From Bacteroidetes bacterium UBA1312 (lineage in GTDB: Bacteria > Bacteroidota > Bacteroidia > Chitinophagales > Chitinophagaceae), in assembly GCA_002307135.1 (NCBI GenBank), contig DBTQ01000031.1, positions 52,086 to 116,085 on the forward strand: a stretch of 64,000 bases of DNA, read 5' to 3'. The position numbers and the translations under genes are program-made. Positions within the stretch are counted from its first letter, which is position 1, and every line of letters starts with the position of its first letter. Under the pieces are notes generated by a model. It had not been told where the DNA came from. It did no database searches and saw nothing but the letters and a program-made list of their open reading frames with translations. Shown here piece after piece: positions 27,401-36,271 of this stretch.

Positions 27401-29223
27401 GTAAATCACTCCTTACACTACAATCTGAAAGTGGTATTTTTAATGACAAGTTTTCAATTACAACCAATGGCAAAATATCATTAGACTCTACTTCCGGACA
27501 AAGCTTAAATGGACAGTTGACCATTAACAATTTACCGACCAAACTTTTAAGTCCATTTTTACAAGGCTATGCAAGCAGACTAAGTGGTACTATCGATGGA
27601 GCTATTGATTTAACAGGAACTGTGAGTAATCCAACCACCACAGGAACTATTACCCTCAATAATATAGGAGCAAAAGTAGATTATATTGGATCATACTACG
27701 AAATACCTAAAGGAACAATATCACTCAACAAACAAAGAGCTACACTTGACAATATTATCCTCTACGATGTATATAAAAATACGGCCAAAGCTACCGGCTA
27801 TCTGGAGTTTGCCAATATTCAAAATGTACAAATGAATATTCAACTTAAGACACCGCAATTTGAAGTCATCAACTTGAAAGAATATGAGAATACACTTTTC
27901 TATGGTCATGCAATAGCCAATACAGACTTTAGTATTAACGGTTCAGTGAGTGACATGCGGATGAACATTCGAGCTACACCAACTCAAGCATCCCATATAT
28001 ATATACCGTATAATTCAAGTGGAGATATAAGTACCAATAACTATATTAGCTTCAAATCTTATGGTACAGCACAGCCAAATATTATTAAGAAAAACAAAAG
28101 TAAACTCAGCGTCAAAATAGAAACTACACTGAATACACTCACGGATGTAACATTTGTGATAGACCCAAAGACCGGCGATCAGATTAATGCGACCGGTGAT
28201 GGAAATTTATTCATAAATGTACCGGCCAATGACGACTATACCATGTTTGGCAAATTTGATATAGAACGGGGTGATTATACATTTACATTCAGACAGGTTT
28301 TTATAAAAAAATTCATTATCAATTCAGGTAGTAACATTTCCTTTAGTGGTGGTTTGGCAAATACTAATCTGGACATCAATGCAACATACCCTGCAAAAGC
28401 AAGACTTTACGACTTGCTCAACGCAAATGAAATAACACAGTTGGGCACTGGTAAAGATCTTGATGATGCGAAAACTGCACAAAACATAAATGTAAATCTA
28501 AAATTAAAAGGTCGTTTATCATCCTTTGAAACGAAATACAATATTGAACTTGCAGAAAAACGCAACCTTGGCTCTATCGGTCAAAGTAAACTGGCTAATA
28601 TCAACCAAAGCAACGACAATGAATTATTCAATCAGGTAACTGCACTCCTATTTTTTGGGGCATTCATTCCCCCTGAGGGCATATCAAACAATATGGTGCA
28701 AAGTACAGCTAAAACAACAGGAGGTGAGCTGCTCGTCAATTCTGCATCTCCATTGTTGACTAACTTATTAAACAACGTATTGGGAGACAAAAAGCTATCT
28801 GTGTTATTGCAATATAAAAATTACAGTTTTACCGACAACTCTACGGCAAACCCTGATGCCATAAACAGAAATGAAGTAAAAGTAGGGTTGCAGAAAAAAT
28901 ACTTCAAAGATCGCTTAAGCCTCCAGGTAGGCAGCGCTTATGACTGGGGACGACCAACGGCGAATAATAGTAACTCAAGCAATTTGAACCTTGCAGGTGA
29001 TTTTCGTGCACAATATTTACTATCCAAAGATGGAGGCATTAGTCTTACCGGCTTTCGTACCAGTAACTACGATGCGGTAGTCAATAACAATATTTCACGT
29101 ACAGGGGTTGGAATTAGCTTCAGAAAATCTTTTGATAATCTCTTTGAATTTTTCCACAGTAAAAAGAGAGTACTTGCTGAAAAACAAAACAGAGATACTG
29201 CCAAAAACAAAACAGAGAACTAA
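24460..29223 (+). CDS. TamB-like translocation and assembly module protein
   Basis: A very long AsmA/TamB-family protein (1573 residues from the TTG at 24502, 1587 if from the CTG at 24460). The N-terminus is a membrane anchor and the rest is a long beta-rich groove with repeats such as GTITLNNIGAKVDYIGSYYE. The C-terminal TamB domain (DUF490) includes FGKFDIERGDYTFTFRQVF and ends in NVGLQ-like barrel strands. In proteobacteria TamB links the inner membrane to outer-membrane insertion or lipid transport. The usual basic residues before the anchor (LKRILKIFRNIF) are encoded upstream of the TTG in the same open frame, which has no ATG, GTG or TTG there. So the start codon is uncertain and may be CTG. 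Confidence 0.88.
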   Translation: MKRILKIFRNIFLSLVGLIILMMLLLNLTSVQNYLARKAASILSEKLNTKVAIAHVRIDFLNHILIQGLYIEDQQKDTLAYVGEAQTRMSDWIFIKKETPVLHFVGLTNAYFHLYRTATSKNWNYKFIEDAFGSNSTKKTNKQQNFELDVKKVLFDNVRFHMDDAWGGYDYDIDIGKFGTNVKQLDFNKHLVEIRNIALDNASISIHDFEGGKPHTPPRAIVIDSTPFNTDKWKLSVSDFNLKDCHFLFRSKEGAPDPKVFDPQYIEVSNINISVQNMVTIGDTIRAKVAHFSAKERSGFIVKELKSKVSVSPIASICDSLYLETNNSKLHDYYAMHYDRFPDFLDYIGKVRMVGHLVNSTVSTEDVAFFAPQLHKIPAMMLKVSGKSNGTVDKLAIQDLLLTDGFSTVKGNVSFVGLPDIDNTWINFQNGAIFSTGASVLRYVPSLKDNPNINLKTLDYVYFNGNFKGYISDFAATADIKTNLGNITADIKMKMPTHQQPTYSGRISSSNFNIGRLFNQTLVGSTTLNAELQGASFDEDGLHIKANSTIQSISLNGYNYKDIVADGIWEQKKFTGKMLVNDSNLSLGFYGNIDLSKHDLTINATANVLKCDLQKLNITSIPTMLSADFDLNCSGKTIDDFVGSAKLYNINLLRRKKRLDLDSINIVSYLTEGIKNIDIESNLLSAKINGQFKLTEIPSATQYFLAQYLPNYIKEPAKVAENQNLSFDIATHQVEEMLVAFTNNFHGFNNSNFKGNLNTSTQSLTLNATIPFGQIGSARFSNSSISSKGDLNKLSLSASIDTFRIGDNLLNTTMAIDASVGRDSLIYKIATKSSEQYGTATVNGKAYASHDTLYMSFLPSELYLNNIKWDIPSGSKIVYSKDYLLVKDFNLKSGVQELSVNSDEQQASPDLLIHSTNIDLALLASLSKLSAYQPDGRISGDIKIKDLFKQPMINMNIKANGVKMATDTIGSVVIVGDYDLSKSLLTLQSESGIFNDKFSITTNGKISLDSTSGQSLNGQLTINNLPTKLLSPFLQGYASRLSGTIDGAIDLTGTVSNPTTTGTITLNNIGAKVDYIGSYYEIPKGTISLNKQRATLDNIILYDVYKNTAKATGYLEFANIQNVQMNIQLKTPQFEVINLKEYENTLFYGHAIANTDFSINGSVSDMRMNIRATPTQASHIYIPYNSSGDISTNNYISFKSYGTAQPNIIKKNKSKLSVKIETTLNTLTDVTFVIDPKTGDQINATGDGNLFINVPANDDYTMFGKFDIERGDYTFTFRQVFIKKFIINSGSNISFSGGLANTNLDINATYPAKARLYDLLNANEITQLGTGKDLDDAKTAQNINVNLKLKGRLSSFETKYNIELAEKRNLGSIGQSKLANINQSNDNELFNQVTALLFFGAFIPPEGISNNMVQSTAKTTGGELLVNSASPLLTNLLNNVLGDKKLSVLLQYKNYSFTDNSTANPDAINRNEVKVGLQKKYFKDRLSLQVGSAYDWGRPTANNSNSSNLNLAGDFRAQYLLSKDGGISLTGFRTSNYDAVVNNNISRTGVGISFRKSFDNLFEFFHSKKRVLAEKQNRDTAKNKTEN

Positions 29224-30432
29224 TTAATTGCCATACGCATAATCCGCCATATACGCATATCGAGGTAGCAGCTTTCCATCTGCACATATAGTAGCACGTT
29301 CAATAAGATGATTATTATATCCTTCTAATAATTCGTGTAGAATATATTTTTCAAAGTGTGCTCCGAAATATTTAGAGGCATCGCGAGGCAATTCATTCGG
29401 CAAATTATCGACTGCCATTATATCTACAATATCTTTAGTATGTTGGAATGGCGGAACTTTTTCAAGTGTTTTACGATTGATGCCATACACAGGATCCGCA
29501 ATGGTAGATGCCCCGACATTTATTGGTACAGAGCCATCAATATCACAAGTAATATCGGCGATAACACTGATACGAAAGTCATCCCGCCCTACGTCTTCTT
29601 TGGTAAATAATGGGGCAATGTTTTTATCCCAATAAATACCATTAATCAACAAATCAGTATGCGGAATATAACGCTTAAACCTACTGACATACATTTCCGG
29701 ATGATGGTGAAACTCTTCCCTATTATAGCCACTTGTAGCTTTATTTTTATACAACAAGCTACCCTTCAAATGTGTATATACCGGATAGTCATATTCTTTA
29801 TTGATGTAATCAATAGGTTCTACTGACTGAATATCAAGATGGGACATAATTTCTAAAATACCCGAAGTCACTTTGCCAGAGCCTGTTACCACTATTTTAA
29901 TATTAGGTAAAACCAGTTCATCATAATAGGAGAGCAATTCGGCATAACTGTTAATACTATTGGCTGTAGGTAAATTATACAACCCGTGCTTTTTGCCATA
30001 GGTCAAAATACCATTGTGTGCACCTATTACTCCGGCAAAAAAGCCAAAGCCCAAAATACGTTGCCCATCATTGTGCGTAAGGCATTCATAATCTATCATC
30101 CGTACTTGTTTCCGGATCATAGCCCGCATCAGCGTTTGATTGTATGGCTGTTTTTTCTTGGTATGTGAAAAGAAAAAGTAAGTTTTGCCAGTTATCAAAT
30201 AATCAACAGGTACTTCCTTTACGCCCATCAACACATCGCATGCACCCATATCTGTAATGACCGTTACACCATAATCTCGATACTCAACATCTGTATAACA
30301 CCTATCAGGAGACGATTCAACAACAATCTTTACTCCCGGATGTTCCTTCATTATTTCAGCACATTGCTTTGGGGTAATGGGCACACGTGTATCAGCAGGT
30401 ATTTTTCGCTCGCGTATTAATCCTATAACCAT
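29224..30432 (-). CDS. Alanine-dehydrogenase/saccharopine-dehydrogenase-like NAD(P) oxidoreductase
   Basis: A 402-residue enzyme. The N-terminal AlaDh_PNT_N-type domain starts IGLIRERKIPADTRVPITPKQC and includes FFFSHTKKKQPYN and the words MIDYECLT. A Rossmann domain with VTGSGKVTSGILEIM lies near residue 190. HTHxxK-like and KIPADTRV segments resemble the lysine-forming saccharopine dehydrogenase (LYS1/AASS N-terminal) branch more than classical alanine dehydrogenase (inference). The reaction could be pyruvate/alanine or lysine/2-oxoglutarate interconversion. It converges on the TamB-like gene, with adjacent stop codons and no spacer. Confidence 0.8.
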   Translation of the reverse strand: MVIGLIRERKIPADTRVPITPKQCAEIMKEHPGVKIVVESSPDRCYTDVEYRDYGVTVITDMGACDVLMGVKEVPVDYLITGKTYFFFSHTKKKQPYNQTLMRAMIRKQVRMIDYECLTHNDGQRILGFGFFAGVIGAHNGILTYGKKHGLYNLPTANSINSYAELLSYYDELVLPNIKIVVTGSGKVTSGILEIMSHLDIQSVEPIDYINKEYDYPVYTHLKGSLLYKNKATSGYNREEFHHHPEMYVSRFKRYIPHTDLLINGIYWDKNIAPLFTKEDVGRDDFRISVIADITCDIDGSVPINVGASTIADPVYGINRKTLEKVPPFQHTKDIVDIMAVDNLPNELPRDASKYFGAHFEKYILHELLEGYNNHLIERATICADGKLLPRYAYMADYAYGN

Positions 30433-30484
30433 AATATTAATCCTATTTAAAACATTCCAATTTATTACCCCCCAAGAAAATCAT

Positions 30485-31246
30485 CTAAAATACCAGCTGT
30501 AGTCCATCGTAAGCCAAGCTCATATTGCTAGGCAAACGATTTTCTATATCATGATGCAAACCAAGCTGATGACTTATATGCGTAAAATAAGTTTGTCCTG
30601 CATTTATTTCTTTAGCTACTGCAATGGCTTCTTCTAAAGCAAAATGTGACATATGCGTTTCGTGCCTTAATGCATTTAAGACCAAAACTTTCGAACCTTT
30701 TGCCTTTTCCATTTCTTCTGATGCTATATAATTAGCATCTGTGATATAAGTAAAGTCACCAATACGAAAACCAAATACTTCAAGCTTATAATGCAATACT
30801 CTTATTGGTAAGATCAATAAGCCATTGATATCGAAAAGTGCATTCTCTATTTTATGCATTTTTATTTGAGGAATACCAGGATAATCGGCATTTGTAAAGA
30901 TATATTGAAACTCTCTTTTTAATACATCTTGAGTTTCATCGCTGGCATACACATCCATATCTTTCTGCTGAAAATAATTATAAGCGCGTACGTCGTCTAA
31001 GCCCGCAGTATGATCTTTGTGACCATGAGTAAAAAGTACAGCATCTAATTTCTGAACATTTTGCCGTAGCATTTGATATCGAAAATCCGGACCTGTATCC
31101 ACCACTATATTCGCCTCTTCTGTTTCTATCAAAATGGATGAGCGAAGTCGATTATCTCTCCTATCTTTTGAATGACATATTGGACAAGGGCAAGCTATAA
31201 CGGGCACACCCTGTGAAGTTCCTGTTCCTAAAAAAGTAATACGCAC
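30485..31246 (-). CDS. PhnP-like MBL-fold phosphodiesterase
   Basis: A 253-residue metallo-beta-lactamase-fold protein. FLGTGTSQGVPVIACPCPICHS provides the structural Cys residues (19, 21 and 24) typical of PhnP. The catalytic motif is HGHKDHTAG (74-82). Later ligands lie in YITDANYIA, HMSHFALEEA and ISHQLGLHHDIE. Members hydrolyse cyclic phosphodiesters. The start is GTG at 31246, supported by the beginning of the first beta strand (RITFLGTG). It lies 3 bp downstream of the small gene at 31250-31561 on the same strand, so they form an operon. Confidence 0.88.
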   Translation of the reverse strand: MRITFLGTGTSQGVPVIACPCPICHSKDRRDNRLRSSILIETEEANIVVDTGPDFRYQMLRQNVQKLDAVLFTHGHKDHTAGLDDVRAYNYFQQKDMDVYASDETQDVLKREFQYIFTNADYPGIPQIKMHKIENALFDINGLLILPIRVLHYKLEVFGFRIGDFTYITDANYIASEEMEKAKGSKVLVLNALRHETHMSHFALEEAIAVAKEINAGQTYFTHISHQLGLHHDIENRLPSNMSLAYDGLQLVF

Positions 31247-31249
31247 GGC

Positions 31250-31561
31250 TTATAAATCCATTTGAGTTTGAACAGACTTATTCTCATCACTAAACGAACT
31301 ATCTCCGGAGAGTTGTTTGTAAAATTTTAACATCTCTCCACTAAGTTCTGATTCGATGATATTAATAGAAGGGAGAATTTCAATCAAAGCATTAATACGA
31401 CCTTCTAAATTCAGGAATTTATTTACTACAACCACTCTTTTATGTTCTAGTACGCAATAGCCAGAATTAAAGTTACCTTTCTCAAAACGAATAACATATC
31501 TGGCTTCTTCAAAGAGCTGCTCCAATTTTTTTAAGGCGTTTGGCGTATATTTGAGGTTCAT
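31250..31561 (-). CDS. Hypothetical protein, operon with PhnP-like gene
   Basis: A 103-residue soluble protein beginning MNLKYTPNALKKLEQLFEEA, with a beta-rich core (YCVLEHKRVVVVNKFLNLEG) and a polar tail. I do not recognise the family. ATG at 31561 is preferred over a TTG three codons upstream. The 3-bp gap to the PhnP-like gene implies translational coupling. Confidence 0.65.
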   Translation of the reverse strand: MNLKYTPNALKKLEQLFEEARYVIRFEKGNFNSGYCVLEHKRVVVVNKFLNLEGRINALIEILPSINIIESELSGEMLKFYKQLSGDSSFSDENKSVQTQMDL

Positions 31562-31580
31562 TTGCAACAATTGAATTTCG

Positions 31581-32255
31581 ATGTATAAAAGTAGAAAAAT
31601 AAGCGCACTTTTTAGTGTTATTGTTTTATTGTTAGGTAGTTTTCACAATGCAAAAGCTCAAAATCCCTCAAATTATTATGTAGAAGTACCCCGTACTTTT
31701 TATGGTGGTTTTATCTTAGGTTCAAATTTTTGTCAGGTAGATGGTGATAGTTATGCAGGCTATCATAAAGTGGGCATTAATCTTGGTGTAGTTGTTTACG
31801 CGAGGCTCGCTCCTAAAATTGCTGCCAGCTTGGAGATTCTTTATTCTCAAAAAGGCGCAAGATCTACTTTCGCTAAACCTTCAAATGACTCATTTTATAC
31901 GATTACCAAACAAAACATTAACCTCAATTATGTTGAAATACCCATTCAGCTTAATTATTTCGATAAAAGAAAAAGCAATTGTGGTTTAGGGTTCTCTTAT
32001 TCCCAACTCATTAGCTCTAAAGAAGATATTAAGTCAACCAACCCGGTAGCTTATGATGAAAGCAAATATCCCTTTAAAAAAATGGACATCAATTTTATCG
32101 CAAGTGGTCAGTTGCATCTTACTAAAGGCCTTTATGCAAACCTTCGTTTTCAGTACTCTGTAGTCCCCATTCGAAAAGATTACGATCCAATGTATGGCAG
32201 AGCTGAACAATACAACAATATGTGGACTCTGCGATTGATGTATTTATTTGATTAA
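31581..32255 (+). CDS. Outer-membrane beta-barrel protein (PorT-like), copy 1
   Basis: A 224-residue protein. Residues 1-26 are a signal peptide (ISALFSVIVLLLGSFHNAKAQ). The rest alternates amphipathic strands with GGFILGSNFCQVDGDSYAGYHK, VYARLAPKIAASLEILYSQKGA and a barrel-closing C-terminus LRLMYLFD. This is the outer-membrane beta-barrel family (PF13568-type). It has a close paralogue immediately downstream (32369-33043), strongly similar across the whole length, so the pair arose by tandem duplication. Substrate or partner unknown. Confidence 0.85.
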   Translation: MYKSRKISALFSVIVLLLGSFHNAKAQNPSNYYVEVPRTFYGGFILGSNFCQVDGDSYAGYHKVGINLGVVVYARLAPKIAASLEILYSQKGARSTFAKPSNDSFYTITKQNINLNYVEIPIQLNYFDKRKSNCGLGFSYSQLISSKEDIKSTNPVAYDESKYPFKKMDINFIASGQLHLTKGLYANLRFQYSVVPIRKDYDPMYGRAEQYNNMWTLRLMYLFD

Positions 32256-32368
32256 TGAAACAAGCGTTTTTTCGAACAAGCAGGCATTACAATATTTTAA
32301 AAAAACCGACGTTTTTAAACTTTAATTTTTTGACGGGTAAAACAGGTTCATTATAACGATTTATTCCA

Positions 32369-33043
32369 ATGTTTATATATAAAAAAACAAGTAGAATCAT
32401 AGCGGTTATTGGTTTATTGTTGAGTAACGTTTGCATAGCCAAAGCTCAAAACCCTTCCAGTTACTATGTAGAAGAGCCTCGTACTTTTTACGGTGGTTTT
32501 ATTTTAGGTGCCAACTTTTGCCAAGTCGATGGGGACAGCTATAAGGGATATCACAAAGTGGGCGTAAATGCGGGCGTTGTTGTTTATGCTCGTTTAGCGC
32601 CAAAAGTGGCAGGTAGTTTGGAAATACTTTATTCGCAAAAAGGAGCCAAATCAAACTATTCCCAGTATGCTCCTGACCACAGTTTTATCATCAATAAACA
32701 AAACATCAACCTTAACTATGTAGAAATACCGGTACAGATTAATTATTTCATTAAAAGAAAAAGTAATTTCGGCGGCGGCTTTTCTTATTCACAACTGATT
32801 AGTTCAAAGGAAGACATTCAAACCAATCCTTCTATTTCCTACAATCAGGATGAATACCCTTTTAAGAAAATAGACATTAATTTTATACTCAATGGACAAT
32901 TGCACCTTACAAAAGGTCTGTATGCCAGTCTTCGTTTTCAATACTCCGTTATTTCTATCCGAAACAGTATCAATCCTGAATTTGGTAGAGCTGAACAATA
33001 TAATAATATGTGGGTGCTGCGATTAATGTATCTATTTGACTAA
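32369..33043 (+). CDS. Outer-membrane beta-barrel protein (PorT-like), copy 2
   Basis: A 224-residue paralogue of the preceding gene, with a signal peptide (IIAVIGLLLSNVCIAKAQ). It shares the same blocks: NPSSYYVEEPRTFYGGFILG, CQVDGDSY, KGLYAxLRFQYSV and a C-terminus LRLMYLFD. Differences cluster in the middle (DHSFIINKQ and FIKRKSNFGGGF), which should be extracellular loops. The 113-bp gap between copies holds no other gene. It precedes dnaX, whose ATG lies 49 bp downstream of its stop. Confidence 0.85.
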   Translation: MFIYKKTSRIIAVIGLLLSNVCIAKAQNPSSYYVEEPRTFYGGFILGANFCQVDGDSYKGYHKVGVNAGVVVYARLAPKVAGSLEILYSQKGAKSNYSQYAPDHSFIINKQNINLNYVEIPVQINYFIKRKSNFGGGFSYSQLISSKEDIQTNPSISYNQDEYPFKKIDINFILNGQLHLTKGLYASLRFQYSVISIRNSINPEFGRAEQYNNMWVLRLMYLFD

Positions 33044-33092
33044 GCAATCAGATAAAATAAACTCAATACCTTCGCAATATTCAAAGATAAAA

Positions 33093-34907
33093 ATGTCCGA
33101 ACAATATATAGTTTCTGCCCGTAAATATCGCCCTCAGACTTTCGAAACGGTCGTAGGGCAAGGTCATATTACAACGACACTAAAAAACGCAATCCGCAAT
33201 AATCACTTAGCGCATGCTTATCTGTTTTGTGGGCCACGTGGTGTCGGGAAGACTACCTGTGCACGTATCTTAGCCAAAACCATCAATTGCGAAAACCCAA
33301 CTCCTGATACAGAAGCATGTGGCGTTTGTTCAACCTGTGTATCATTCAACAATAATTCATCATTCAATGTATTTGAATTAGATGCCGCATCAAACAACTC
33401 GGTCGAAGATATTAGAACATTGACCGATCAGGTTCGATTTGCACCACAACAGGGCAAATACAAGATCTATATTATAGATGAGGTGCACATGTTGAGTACA
33501 GCCGCATTCAACGCATTTCTAAAAACACTAGAGGAGCCACCTTCGTATGCAATCTTCATTCTTGCAACCACTGAAAAACATAAAATATTACCCACTATCC
33601 TTAGTCGTTGTCAGATATTCGATTTCAAAAGAATTACTACCAATGACACTGTCGAACACTTGCACAGCATCGCAATGAAAGAAGGTGTTCAAGCTGATGA
33701 TGCGGCGTTACACATCATCGCCCAAAAAAGTGAAGGTTGTATGCGTGATGCACTGTCAATGCTCGACCGTATATCCAGCTTTACAAATGGGCATTTGACT
33801 TATAGCTCTACGATGGAGCATCTTAACCAGTTGGATGCTGACTTCTATTTTCGTATTACAGACAGTATCTTGGCTCAAGATATATCCGGAACATTACTAC
33901 AATTAGATGAAGTAATGGAAAGAGGTTTTGAAGGAGATATCATTATAAATGGATTCGGAGCACATTTCCGCAACCTCTTGCTGTGCAAAGACATTCGGAT
34001 GGCAAAATTACTAGATGTACCCAACGATCATCGACCCATTTATCACGAAAAAGCAGGACAAACACCGCCGTCTTTTATACTCTCTGCACTCAATGTAGTG
34101 AACGAAAGCGAGCTTTCCTATAAGAATGCGAATAATAGAAGATTACATACTGAGCTATGTTTGATAAGGCTATGTTATGTATTACAAGCCAGTACTGCAA
34201 TTGCAGACGAAAAAAAAAACGATAAGCCAAACATAATCATACCCCCTGTTATTGCAACAAATATAGAAACACCTGCTGTTACCACTAATCCTATAAAGCC
34301 AGCTCCTGTTACTAATATTAATGTTGCCACAGAAAAAATTTCGGAAGAAAAAATACAGACACCAATAGTTTCAGAAGCTCCAGCGACTATTGAATACCAT
34401 AATCAAAGTGCTACTGCTATCATTAATCCATTTGGGAAAAATGATGTTGCAAGCAACGGTACTGCTCGACGAGTGACCCGTAACATGCTCAATAACATAC
34501 CTACGACCAACGAAACAAAAAGCAAAATTGAGTTTAAAGATTTAGAAATTGAGCAAATACAAGTGCTTTTTGAACAATACAAAGATTTATTGCGCAGTGA
34601 AAATAAAAGTACACTACACACTCAGTTTTCATTAATGAAAATAGAACTTGTAGAAGAAGGTATGATTTGTATTATCTCGCCCAATAACATTACGGATGCT
34701 TATGCACAAACTGAGCGTACTAATTTACAGGAATTTATAAAAAGAGAAACAGGGCTTCTGCTCCGAATCACAACGACTTTCACAGAAACAGAAGTAGAAC
34801 ATAAAGAACGGGCACTCAGTAAGGGAGAGGTATTTAATGAAATGGTAACCAAAAATCCTGCTCTTCTTCAACTACGAGATGCACTAAAAATGGGTATTGA
34901 TTATTAG
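33093..34907 (+). CDS. dnaX: DNA polymerase III gamma/tau subunit
   Basis: Clamp-loader ATPase of the replisome, 604 residues. Walker A GPRGVGKTT lies at about 47-55. The zinc module CENPTPDTEACGVCSTC follows, then Walker B with IYIIDEVHMLS, sensor words ILATTEKHKI and the SRC arginine finger in TILSRCQIFDF. Domain III is helical and a proline/threonine-rich linker (about 390-450) leads to a tau-like C-terminus. ATG at 33093 begins MSEQYIVSARKYRPQTF, the conserved N-terminus. A TTG 19 codons upstream overlaps the barrel gene and is rejected. Confidence 0.96.
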   Translation: MSEQYIVSARKYRPQTFETVVGQGHITTTLKNAIRNNHLAHAYLFCGPRGVGKTTCARILAKTINCENPTPDTEACGVCSTCVSFNNNSSFNVFELDAASNNSVEDIRTLTDQVRFAPQQGKYKIYIIDEVHMLSTAAFNAFLKTLEEPPSYAIFILATTEKHKILPTILSRCQIFDFKRITTNDTVEHLHSIAMKEGVQADDAALHIIAQKSEGCMRDALSMLDRISSFTNGHLTYSSTMEHLNQLDADFYFRITDSILAQDISGTLLQLDEVMERGFEGDIIINGFGAHFRNLLLCKDIRMAKLLDVPNDHRPIYHEKAGQTPPSFILSALNVVNESELSYKNANNRRLHTELCLIRLCYVLQASTAIADEKKNDKPNIIIPPVIATNIETPAVTTNPIKPAPVTNINVATEKISEEKIQTPIVSEAPATIEYHNQSATAIINPFGKNDVASNGTARRVTRNMLNNIPTTNETKSKIEFKDLEIEQIQVLFEQYKDLLRSENKSTLHTQFSLMKIELVEEGMICIISPNNITDAYAQTERTNLQEFIKRETGLLLRITTTFTETEVEHKERALSKGEVFNEMVTKNPALLQLRDALKMGIDY

Positions 34908-34926
34908 AACAACACAGCATAAAACT

Positions 34927-35502
34927 ATGCCATTCAACAATAAAAAAATAATCGTTATAACAGCGCCTTCAGGATCTGGGAAAACGACGTTAGTGAAGCA
35001 GTTGATGTTTCAGTTTCCACAACTTTCATTTTCAGTTTCTGCCTGCACCCGTGCAGCAAGAGGCGGAGAAGTAGATGGTCGGGATTATTATTTTTTAACT
35101 GAAGCAACTTTCAAAAGTTTACTCGAGCAGGACGCATTTATAGAATGGGAAATGGTGTATGAAGGTAAATATTATGGTACTTTAAAAACCGAACTGGATA
35201 GAATCTGGGAGGAAGAAAAAGTACCTTTAGTGGACATTGATGTGAAAGGTGCACTTAGCATACAAAGTAAATATCCTGAAATTACAAGTACAATTTTTAT
35301 CAAAGCACCATCTTTAGAAATATTAAGCGAACGCCTTCAAAACCGAGGAACAGAAACGCCCGAGTCATTAAAAGAACGAATTGCTAAAGCTGTTGATGAA
35401 TTAGAGTTTGCAGAACAATTTGACTATATCATTGTCAATGATAATTTAGAAATAGCAGTTGCTGAACTAACAAAGATTATTGCATCAATATTAATGTCTT
35501 AA
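34927..35502 (+). CDS. gmk: Guanylate kinase
   Basis: Phosphorylates GMP to GDP with ATP in the cytosol, 191 residues. The P-loop is APSGSGKTT (about 13-21). The GMP-binding segment includes SVSACTRAARGGEVDGRDYYFL, and YEGKYYGTLKTELDRI and VDIDVKGALSI complete the signature. ATG at 34927 is preferred to a TTG ten codons upstream that lies inside dnaX. The 19-bp gap suggests co-transcription with dnaX. Confidence 0.97.
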   Translation: MPFNNKKIIVITAPSGSGKTTLVKQLMFQFPQLSFSVSACTRAARGGEVDGRDYYFLTEATFKSLLEQDAFIEWEMVYEGKYYGTLKTELDRIWEEEKVPLVDIDVKGALSIQSKYPEITSTIFIKAPSLEILSERLQNRGTETPESLKERIAKAVDELEFAEQFDYIIVNDNLEIAVAELTKIIASILMS

Positions 35503-35641
35503 TCAATCATTATTTGAAGTATTTGTTAATCCTCTATACTGCTGCCGCTTTATAAAAGAACTATTGATTATTTTGTTGTGAAACTGACCTAATTTAGCAT
35601 TGCAAGAAATTTTCTTTTCTAAAAATCCAAAACAAAGCAAA

Positions 35642-36271
35642 ATGCAAAGGATCCAAACTCTGCTGCAAAGGCTCAATGACTTAGCCAATTCTCAAACAAT
35701 TAATTCATCAATTGAGCAGGATTTGATGCTCGATTATACCCGACAAATGTATGACGTGCTACTTCTCTTAAAACAAGAGAACAGGAGTAATCCAACACTT
35801 CAGGTTGAGGGAAATATAGCTGCACCAGTTTCTTCAAACGAACCAATACCCGTTGAAATAACGAATGAAAGTATCGAAGAAATCAAATCAGAGATTAAAC
35901 AAAAAACAGAAAGTACTACAAATGTTTTTACAGAAGAAAAAGCTGAATCGACAACAGCTTCATTAAGTATGCCTGAACCCGCAATCACCAGAGATTACAC
36001 ACATCAGCTGACTAATTTTACCGTAACAAGTAAAGAAATTAGGATGTTTATTGGCATCAACGATAAATATCAATTTATCAATGAGCTATTTGGTAATAAC
36101 CCTGAAGCTTATGAAGAAATACTCGATGAAATAAACAGTTTTGAAACAAAACAAGACGCGCTATTTTTCTTAAATAATTCAGGTGTAACAACACTCTATG
36201 GATGGGATGAAGATAATTTTACAGTTATCTTATTTCAAAATGTACTCAACCAATTTTTTGCCACCAAATAA
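35642..36271 (+). CDS. Unknown protein downstream of gmk
   Basis: A 209-residue cytosolic protein. An N-terminal helical part (MQRIQTLLQRLNDLANSQ) is joined by a Glu/Thr/Ser-rich disordered linker (about 60-125) to a globular C-terminal domain with FIGINDKYQFINELFGNNPEAYEE. That segment is common in Bacteroidota hypothetical proteins encoded near gmk. Function unknown. Its last 37 bp overlap the 3' end of waaA on the opposite strand. Confidence 0.75.
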   Translation: MQRIQTLLQRLNDLANSQTINSSIEQDLMLDYTRQMYDVLLLLKQENRSNPTLQVEGNIAAPVSSNEPIPVEITNESIEEIKSEIKQKTESTTNVFTEEKAESTTASLSMPEPAITRDYTHQLTNFTVTSKEIRMFIGINDKYQFINELFGNNPEAYEEILDEINSFETKQDALFFLNNSGVTTLYGWDEDNFTVILFQNVLNQFFATK

